Shown piece by piece: positions 58,534 to 64,000 of a DNA stretch of 64,000 bases. Source of the stretch: Novosphingobium sp. BW1. GTDB lineage: Bacteria; Pseudomonadota; Alphaproteobacteria; Sphingomonadales; Sphingomonadaceae. A model generated the notes under the pieces. It did no database searches. It was not told the DNA's origin and worked only from the letters and a program-made list of their open reading frames with translations. Within the stretch, counting starts at the first letter, position 1; the number at the start of each line of letters is the position of its first letter. The translations under genes were made by a program, and so were the position numbers. The stretch is taken from contig NZ_VIRF01000089.1 in assembly GCF_008107685.1 (NCBI RefSeq), forward strand, positions 86,353-150,352. The letters run 5' to 3'.

Positions 58534-61221
58534 TCAGAACTTGATCGAGGCCGACGCCTTGAACACCCGGCCCAGAGCGTAGGTGTTGAACTGGACGTCG
58601 CCGTCCTCGAAGCTCTGGTATTCCTTGTGCGCACGGCCGGTGAGGTTGCGGCCCTCGAACTTCAGTTCCAGTTCGCTCGCCCCGATCATGATGCCCTGGC
58701 GCACGATCACGTCGATTGTGAAGCCGGGGTGCTCGAAGATGTCGGGCTGGCGGATGGTGCCGTTGACGCCGCGGCTGGTCACGCGCTTGGAGGCGTAATT
58801 GAGCATGATCGTCTGCTGCGAGAGGCTGTCAGTGTCTTCCAGGCCGAACTGCAGGTTGGCGATGTGCTTGGACTGGCCTGTCAGCGGCGCGCCGTCAACG
58901 AAGTAGTTGGTTGCGGCCGAGAGGAAGCCGTTGACATTGGTCACGTCATCGGCGGTCACGTTGAGCTGCGACTTGGTGTAGGTGTAGTTCGCGTTGACGG
59001 CGATGCGGCGGGTCTCGAAGAACGAGCCCAGGTTGTAGAGGTCGAAGTACTTCTGCAGTTCGACTTCCGCACCATAGAGGTCCGCGCTCGGTGCGTTGGC
59101 GTAGCGGGTGAAGTAGCCGTTCGAGTAGAGCAGGTAGCTCTCGATCGGGTTCTTGATGTGCTTGTAGAAGCCGCCCAGCGAGACATGTTCGTCGCGGTTG
59201 AAGTACCACTCCCAGCGCGCTTCGGCGTTGTAGAGCTGGCTGTCAATCAACTGCGGGTTGCCCTGGTAGGTGCGGTTGGTTTCCGGATCGAAGAAGTTCT
59301 GGAAGATCAGCTCGCGGAATTGGGGCCGCGCGATGGTCTTCGAGCCGTTGATGCGGATCTGCATCTCGGGATCGATCTCGTAAGTCAGCGTGGCCGCCGG
59401 CAGGAAGTACTCGTTCTTCAACGTCACGCCGCTTTCGGCCACCCCTTCGACCGGGACCAGCAGCGACTGCTCCTTGGCCCACTCCCAGCGCACACCGGCA
59501 TCGAGGGTGAGGCCATAGGCCAGCGTGCCGTCGACCTTGGCGTAGAAGGCATGGTTGAGCAGGCGTGCGCGGTAGTTGGCGTAAGGCGCGGTCGGGTCCT
59601 GCAGCTGCAGGTCATAGTCGAGCCCGGTGCGGTCGAGGTACCATTGGCCCGTCTGGAGCAGCACGTCGAGACGCGCGGTGCCGAGCGCTTCGATCAGTTC
59701 GGAATCGCCGTTGGCAATGACGAGGAACTGGCGCTGGCGGCTTTCGCGCGAGTTGATCTGGTAGGCATAGCCGACAGTGCCCGACCAGTTGGTCGAGAAG
59801 CGATGGCTGACATCGGCACCCGCCGACCAAACGTCTTCGTTGAGGCGCGAGAAGGAGATCGAGGTCGGTGCCGAACCCGTGCCGCTTCCCAGGGCGTTGG
59901 TGAACAGGTCACCCACGCCGCCATCGCCGGTGTTGCGGCGGATGTAGCGCGAGACGATCTCGTAGGGCGCGATGCGCTTGGAGTTGGCGTAACCGGCGCG
60001 CAGGTCGATCGTGGTGTCGTCGGTGGGCTTGAATTCGCCGGTGAACTGGCTGTCGATCAGCTGGCGTTCGTACCAGCCGGTGCTCTGCTCCATGAAGTCC
60101 CAGTCATCGTTCTGCTGGGGCTGCTTGAAGGAGGCGAGGGCCGCGTACTTGTCGGTATCGTGGATATAGACGTTGGTCCAGCGGATCGAGTTTTCACCCC
60201 ATTCAAGGCCAAGGCCAAGGAGGCCGTTGACGATCACGCGGTTGTCGCTCTGGACGGTGGTGCCGTCCTGATCGCGGTCTTCGTAGGCGCCCGAGAGAAG
60301 TTGGGTCGACTGGCGCAGCGCCTGGCGGGTCTGCGTTGTGTTCGAGTAGCCCGCCGTCGCGATCACGCCCAGCGTCGCCCCGCCCAGATCGAAGGAGGTG
60401 CCCGCCGAAAGATCGGCGCTGAAATTGGGCTGCGTGTTCTCGATGGTCTGGATTACTGAGTTGCGCGGCGTGAACAGGATCGAGCCGATATCGTCGGCCA
60501 GCTCGCTGGTAGGGTTAAGGGCCAGATTGCTGTCGAACAGCGCCTGCATGTCATGAGGCACGCGGCGCAGGCCGTTGTCGTAGCCTGTCCAGTCGGTCTT
60601 GGAGCCGTAGTAGGAATAGCTCAGCTTGTTGGTGGTCTCGCTGTCCCAGCCGATGCCGCCGCCGATCTTGAGGAAGCTTTCCTCGGGGACGGCCTGGGTA
60701 GTCAGGTTGATCACGCCGCCGCCAAACTCACCCGGGAAGTTCACCGAGTAGCTCTTCTGCACCATCGAGGAGGCCACGACGCTGGTCGGGAAGAGGTCGA
60801 GGGGAACCACGCGCTTGAGCGGTTCGGGGCTGGGAAGAGGCGAGCCGTTGAGCAGCGCGAGCGAGTAGCGGTCGCCCAGGCCACGCACGTAGACATAGCC
60901 GTTGCCCACGACCGAAAGGCCGGTCACATGGCCAAGCGCGCCGGCAATGTCGCCTTCGCCGGTGCGCGCAATGTCCTCGCTGGAGAGAACCGAGAGAACC
61001 TCGGTTGCGGAACGCTCCACGTTGACGGTGCGCCGGCCGGTCACGATGATCGCGCCGCCCGGGATCGAGACGTCGGGGCCATCGTTTTCGGCTTCGTCCT
61101 GCGCAGTCTCGGCGGGAGCGGCAAGGGTTTCAGGCGTTGTATCGCTGTCCTGCGCTTGCGCGATACCCGGTGTCATCACCGTGGAGAGAAGCAGGAGCGG
61201 GACGAGCGGCGACTTGGTCAT
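58534..61221 (-). CDS. TonB-dependent outer-membrane receptor
   Basis: A large (895-residue) beta-barrel transporter. After the signal peptide (cleavage near GIAQAQD) come an acidic linker, a TonB-box-like AIIVTGRR and the plug domain (SSEDIARTGEGDIAGALGHVTGL, YVYVRGLGDRYSLALLNGSPLPSPEPLKR, FPGEFGGGVINL). The barrel then runs from about residue 180 to the terminal Phe (RVFKASASIKF). The plug form with RGLGDRY...NGSPLPSPEP is that of receptors for organic substrates rather than siderophores. ATG 61221 has GGGGGAA upstream. It follows a beta-helix-like lipoprotein gene by 91 nt, which suggests the lipoprotein is its partner; PhoB-like repeats precede that gene. Substrate unknown, perhaps a phosphorus compound. 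Confidence 0.92.
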   Translation of the reverse strand: MTKSPLVPLLLLSTVMTPGIAQAQDSDTTPETLAAPAETAQDEAENDGPDVSIPGGAIIVTGRRTVNVERSATEVLSVLSSEDIARTGEGDIAGALGHVTGLSVVGNGYVYVRGLGDRYSLALLNGSPLPSPEPLKRVVPLDLFPTSVVASSMVQKSYSVNFPGEFGGGVINLTTQAVPEESFLKIGGGIGWDSETTNKLSYSYYGSKTDWTGYDNGLRRVPHDMQALFDSNLALNPTSELADDIGSILFTPRNSVIQTIENTQPNFSADLSAGTSFDLGGATLGVIATAGYSNTTQTRQALRQSTQLLSGAYEDRDQDGTTVQSDNRVIVNGLLGLGLEWGENSIRWTNVYIHDTDKYAALASFKQPQQNDDWDFMEQSTGWYERQLIDSQFTGEFKPTDDTTIDLRAGYANSKRIAPYEIVSRYIRRNTGDGGVGDLFTNALGSGTGSAPTSISFSRLNEDVWSAGADVSHRFSTNWSGTVGYAYQINSRESRQRQFLVIANGDSELIEALGTARLDVLLQTGQWYLDRTGLDYDLQLQDPTAPYANYRARLLNHAFYAKVDGTLAYGLTLDAGVRWEWAKEQSLLVPVEGVAESGVTLKNEYFLPAATLTYEIDPEMQIRINGSKTIARPQFRELIFQNFFDPETNRTYQGNPQLIDSQLYNAEARWEWYFNRDEHVSLGGFYKHIKNPIESYLLYSNGYFTRYANAPSADLYGAEVELQKYFDLYNLGSFFETRRIAVNANYTYTKSQLNVTADDVTNVNGFLSAATNYFVDGAPLTGQSKHIANLQFGLEDTDSLSQQTIMLNYASKRVTSRGVNGTIRQPDIFEHPGFTIDVIVRQGIMIGASELELKFEGRNLTGRAHKEYQSFEDGDVQFNTYALGRVFKASASIKF

Positions 61222-61261
61222 GGGAAGGTTCCCCCTCAGAAACTCGTAAATTCGGATCAGC

Positions 61262-61292
61262 GAAAGGGGCGGTCCGACAGACCGCCCCTTTC
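61262..61292 (-). terminator. Hairpin between lipoprotein and receptor genes
   Basis: GAAAGGGGCGGTC (61262-61274) and GACCGCCCCTTTC (61280-61292) form a 13-bp perfect stem with a 5-nt loop, 21 nt after the lipoprotein stop. No long T-run follows, so partial termination or mRNA protection that sets the ratio of the two proteins is likely. Confidence 0.6.
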
Positions 61293-61312
61293 CCCGTTCA
61301 ACGGGTGGCCGT

Positions 61313-62935
61313 TCAGGCGACCGGAAGGCCGGTGCAAAGGCTGCCGGTGCCGAAGTCGGCGGTGGCGTTGTCGCAAGTCCAGCCTCGGTACCAGGTGTCG
61401 TTGGCATCACGCACGGCACCGATGTAGTCGACCACGTCGAAGAAGCTCGAGAAGTCGGCGATGTTGGCGTAGGCCATGACACCGTTCTCGTTCGAGCCAT
61501 TGACGAAGGTGCTGGTCAGCGTCGAGGTGATCGAGGCATTGTTGTTGGTGCCCGCGTTGAACATGTCCTCGGCGGTGTTCGTACCCGAGTACTGGCTACC
61601 CGTACTCAGGAACGGACCGGTGTCACCGCAGGTCATCACGACCGAGTTGGCGGTGAAGGTGGCCGAACCGGTGGCGGTGCGGCCATCGATGCGGATGCAC
61701 TCGTTGCTCGGCGTGTTGATGATGCCGTTGACGAAGTTGATGTCCGCATCGCCGCGCACCAGGATGCTGGCTTCGTCCGAATTGTCCGGACGGTTGCCCG
61801 ACTGGATCGCGGTAAAGTTGGCGAATGTCGACTGCTGACGGTCGGCCGGATCGGAGTTGATGTTGTTGTTCGAGTCGATCTCGAAGAAGGCATCGCCGGC
61901 GCCTGCACGCTGGAGCAGCAGCAGGTACTGGAAGTTCCCCTTGAGGCCGGTGTCGGTGTCGAGGCTGTCATCGTCGGCGTTGACCGCGATGTAGTGCTTC
62001 ATGTTGACCGCGCCGCCGAAGAACTCCGATCCGTCATCCGAGCTGTTGACGGTCTGGATGTAGTCGAGCGTGGTGCCTGTGCCCAGGCCACCGCCGGTGA
62101 GCGACTGAAGTTCGGCGTCGGGCGCGAGGTTGTAGCCCGAATAGCGGATCTGCACGTAGCGCATCGAACCGGCGCTGTAGCCGTTATTGCGGCCGCCGAA
62201 GGTGGCGGGGGTCGCTGCGCCTTCGGTCTCGCGCTGGCAGTCCTGCGTGGCGACGCTGCCGCCTGCGGTGCAGTCGGTGATGATGCCGCGGCCGAGCAGC
62301 ACAATGCCGCCCCACTGGCGATCCGAGCTGTCGGTGGCCGAGCCGACCACGTTCTGGCGGCTGGTGAAGACGATCGGCGAGGAGGCCGTGCCGTTGGCCT
62401 GGATGGTGTTGCCGCGGTTGACCGCGAGCCAGGCCGGATCGGCGGCGTTCTCGGCGTAAACGATGACGCCCGGATCGATGGTCAGCTCAACCGAGGTGTC
62501 CGATGTCAGGTTCGAGATACCGGCGTTGAGGCACGAGGCGGTGGTGGTGGTGTAGGGCGAACCCGAAGTCGGGACCGAGAAACCGCCATCGCAGCCCACG
62601 TCCACGCGGCCGTTGATGCGGTAGAGAACGCCCGCCTCGTTGGGCAGGCTGGAGCTCGCATCGACCAGCGCGGGCAGGGTGCAAATGCGCCAGGAGTTGC
62701 CGTTCGGGTCTTCGATGGTGCCGTCGTTCGACAGGCCACCGGTGGCGTTGAAGGTGGGGCATTCGGCCGCCGCTTCGATGATGCCGGTGGTCGGTGTGGG
62801 CGTCGGCGTGGGCGTGCCGCCGCCGTTGTTGACCACGACGCTTCCGGCGCCGGGCGAGGCAATGTCATCGGCCCCGCAGCCCGCAAGTGCGAGAGCGCTG
62901 CAGCCCAGGAGCATCAGGCCAGAGAATTTCTTCAC
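61313..62935 (-). CDS. Surface or periplasmic lipoprotein with predicted beta-helix, partner of the TonB receptor
   Basis: A 540-residue lipoprotein: signal MKKFSGLMLLGCSALALAGCGADD, lipobox Cys in LAGC, a Thr-Pro repeat linker, then a long Asn/Asp/Gly/Thr-rich part. It reads like turns of a parallel beta-helix: ANGTASSPIVFTS, RQWGGIVLLGRGIITDC, MRYVQIRYSGYN, TTLDYIQTVNSSDDGSEFFGG, MKHYIAVNADDDSLDTDTG, FQYLLLLQRAG. Paired cysteines may form disulfides. The GTG at 62935 has GGGGGAA 6 nt upstream. Such proteins occur beside TonB receptors and may bind a large substrate at the surface. Upstream lies an array of PhoB-like half sites. No catalytic motif is recognised. Confidence 0.75.
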   Translation of the reverse strand: MKKFSGLMLLGCSALALAGCGADDIASPGAGSVVVNNGGGTPTPTPTPTTGIIEAAAECPTFNATGGLSNDGTIEDPNGNSWRICTLPALVDASSSLPNEAGVLYRINGRVDVGCDGGFSVPTSGSPYTTTTASCLNAGISNLTSDTSVELTIDPGVIVYAENAADPAWLAVNRGNTIQANGTASSPIVFTSRQNVVGSATDSSDRQWGGIVLLGRGIITDCTAGGSVATQDCQRETEGAATPATFGGRNNGYSAGSMRYVQIRYSGYNLAPDAELQSLTGGGLGTGTTLDYIQTVNSSDDGSEFFGGAVNMKHYIAVNADDDSLDTDTGLKGNFQYLLLLQRAGAGDAFFEIDSNNNINSDPADRQQSTFANFTAIQSGNRPDNSDEASILVRGDADINFVNGIINTPSNECIRIDGRTATGSATFTANSVVMTCGDTGPFLSTGSQYSGTNTAEDMFNAGTNNNASITSTLTSTFVNGSNENGVMAYANIADFSSFFDVVDYIGAVRDANDTWYRGWTCDNATADFGTGSLCTGLPVA

Positions 62936-63029
62936 GTGTATTCCCCCGTTGGATCGGTTTCGATCGAGTGGATCAAATTCGACGATCGCGGCGGGCCCGC
63001 CATCGTTGGCGGCGTCGTAGGAGCCGGGG

Positions 63030-63090
63030 GTGACAATTTGTTGGCGTTGCCATGACAGAAATATGGACTTTTCTGACTGGGGTGTGACGG
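63030..63090 (-). promoter_or_regulatory. Array of PhoB-like half sites upstream of the lipoprotein-receptor operon
   Basis: On the minus strand CCGTCAC (63090-63084), CAGTCAG (63079-63073), a weak GTCCATA, CTGTCAT (63058-63052), a weak ACGCCAA and TTGTCAC (63036-63030) lie in about 11-nt phase, with one 10-nt step. The last unit ends 95 nt before the start codon. Four of six units match the Pho half-site pattern well. Confidence 0.55.
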
Positions 63091-63163
63091 CCATGTGTCA
63101 AGGCGGGCAGGGGCGAAAAAACGCTTGCAGCGACTCACGTATTTCTGCGGTGTTCACGCTGAG

Positions 63164-63190
63164 ATTGCAGTTTTATGACACTCTTGTCAT
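63164..63190. promoter_or_regulatory. Second, divergent pair of Pho-like half sites
   Basis: Minus-strand GTGTCAT (63181-63175) and CTGCAAT (63170-63164) are in 11-nt phase, while plus-strand TTGTCAT (63184-63190) points toward the TPR gene whose ATG is at 63258. Weaker than the array at 63030, but placed between divergent genes. Confidence 0.4.
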
Positions 63191-63257
63191 TTTGCTTGAG
63201 GGTTGTGGCTTTTCGCGCACAATCGGCTGCATTGATGAACTCGAGGGAGAAAAACAG

Positions 63258-63635
63258 ATGTCCTTGACCGCCGCAGCCCTGGCTCTCCTTGCTGGCCAGT
63301 CCGCCCTTTCGCTCACAGTCGAACTGCCGCGCGCCGAATCGCAGGACGTCGCCTATGCTGAACTCGTGGCGGGGCAGGATCAGGCGGCGCTCGCGAAGTT
63401 GCTGGCCGCGCGCGAGGTATGTGGAGAGGACCCTGCCCTCCTGATCAACCTGGGTGCCGCTTACACCCGCCTTGGCCGTGTTCACGAAGCGCGCAAGGCC
63501 TACGATGCAGCCATTGTCAGTGACGAGCGCTACGACCTCGAAACCGGCAGCGGCAAGTGGATCGATTCGCGCTACATCGCCCGCACCGCCAAGCGCGAAG
63601 GACTCGACGCACAGCGCACGCTCGCCATGCTCTGA
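63258..63635 (+). CDS. Small exported TPR-repeat protein
   Basis: A 125-residue protein with a probable N-terminal signal or anchor (LTAAALALLAGQSALSL) and about two TPR-like helix pairs: QDQAALAKLLAAREVCGEDP and ALLINLGAAYTRLGRVHEARKAYDAAI, in which LGAAYTRLGRVHEARKAYDAA matches the TPR consensus. It ends with a charged helix. ATG 63258 has GGGAGA upstream. It diverges from the lipoprotein-receptor operon and shares its control region, so it may serve the same process. Function otherwise unknown. Confidence 0.78.
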   Translation: MSLTAAALALLAGQSALSLTVELPRAESQDVAYAELVAGQDQAALAKLLAAREVCGEDPALLINLGAAYTRLGRVHEARKAYDAAIVSDERYDLETGSGKWIDSRYIARTAKREGLDAQRTLAML

Positions 63636-63931
63636 GGTTTCGCCTTCCTTTTCGGGAACCGGGCCCACTCCCTGTCATGCGCGCGCGTCATTAAACTTGG
63701 GTGGTTCCTTGTCTGTGTGCTCTTCCGTTTCCGATCAGGTGCGCGCGCGTGAGATCAATTTGCACCTGGCTCCCCGATGTGGCCGGGGCTGGCCCGCTCA
63801 TCCCTTCTAGCCCCGTTCCTACCCCCTGATGCCCTACCTCGGATGGTCGCCTTTCGGGTCGCGCTGGCACCATCTAGTGGATTGATCGGAACAGATGATT
63901 CCGTTTTCGGGATTCCCTTGAACGGGGGGAC
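63636..63931. other. Intergenic region containing the probable left end of an insertion sequence
   Basis: No gene is supported in these 296 nt. From about 63876 (CTAGTGGATTGATCGGAACA) the sequence changes character and runs toward the transposase start, with a GGGATTCCC palindrome at about 63909-63917. This could be the terminal region of the element, but its true end and TA target duplication cannot be proven without the other side. Confidence 0.35.
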
Positions 63932-64000
63932 ATGCGAAGATGGCGCATGCGAACGGGCATCCAGATTGAGGTTACAGGACCGGACACCAAGCGGCTCGAA
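63932..64000 (+). mobile_element. Start of an IS630-family transposase (partial)
   Basis: The window ends 18-23 codons into this frame. The visible part, MRTGIQIEVTGPDTKRLE from the ATG at 63947 (another ATG at 63932), matches the typical opening of IS630-group transposases of sphingomonads (MRTGI.I.V...D..RLE), which is followed in complete copies by a helix-turn-helix and a DDE domain. Only the opening is present here, so the call rests on a short match. Confidence 0.55.

Noticed and set aside
58525..60459. A 644-codon open frame opposite the TonB receptor
   Set aside because: Antisense shadow; Val/Glu/Arg-rich composition typical of reversed beta-barrel codons, no domain signature.
1..64000. 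tRNA or rRNA genes, CRISPR arrays, a prophage or a conjugative element
   Set aside because: No cloverleaf with a T-arm motif, no regularly spaced repeats, and no phage or conjugation genes were seen; the coding is ordinary chromosomal housekeeping apart from the IS border.

Overview
The window is GC-rich, densely coded chromosomal DNA. It most likely comes from an alphaproteobacterium of the order Sphingomonadales (Novosphingobium or a close relative). The reasons are the gene order secB / Tim44-domain / mltA / smr, a coaBC-dut pair behind a probable ubiB end, ubiquinone biosynthesis (ubiG), a complete Entner-Doudoroff block, a divergent PEP carboxylase, and a large TonB-dependent receptor. 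I saw no tRNA, rRNA, CRISPR array or prophage. The only mobile DNA recognised is the start of an IS630-type transposase at the right edge.

Layout, left part (1-24 kb): end of a probable ubiB, coaBC-dut, two tiny membrane ORFs, a DUF4136 lipoprotein, a MOSC protein, a GH76 glycosidase, trpS-murJ, secB diverging from Tim44-mltA-smr, the peroxide module ahpC-ahpF, an AcpA-type phosphatase/phospholipase, aroC with a YaiI-family protein, an ABM-ArsC-like pair, a permease-ubiG pair and lysC. Middle (24-45 kb): a secreted GH3 beta-glucosidase, nitronate monooxygenase, purU, a dienelactone-hydrolase-like lipoprotein, msrB, a class A PBP, an arginine succinyltransferase segment (astA-astB plus an M20 hydrolase), ppc, and the sugar block zwf-edd-glk-eda. 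These last genes turn glucose into pyruvate and glyceraldehyde-3-phosphate, and the PEPC-like enzyme would refill oxaloacetate.

Right part (45-64 kb) is dominated by phosphate-starvation functions: phoR, an OprO/OprP-type porin, pstSCAB, phoU and phoB. Next comes a probable lipid-remodelling pair (PlcP-like phospholipase C and a GT4 glycosyltransferase) diverging from an atypical OmpR-type regulator. After a stress protein and a GDT1-type Mn2+ exporter preceded by a yybP-ykoY riboswitch, there is a TonB-dependent receptor with a beta-helix-like lipoprotein. PhoB-box-like 11-nt repeats can be read upstream of the porin, pstS, the plcP operon, the atypical regulator and the lipoprotein-receptor operon. 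This suggests one extended Pho neighbourhood that couples Pi uptake, membrane phospholipid replacement and a new outer-membrane uptake system.

The most interesting items are the lipoprotein/TonB receptor operon under a putative PhoB array, the plcP-agt operon with its pseudo-receiver regulator, the Mn2+ riboswitch, a two-copy structured intergenic repeat (19855 and 31141), the membrane-free PhoR and the active-site-divergent PEPC. All functional calls come from reading motifs and context; no database search was run.
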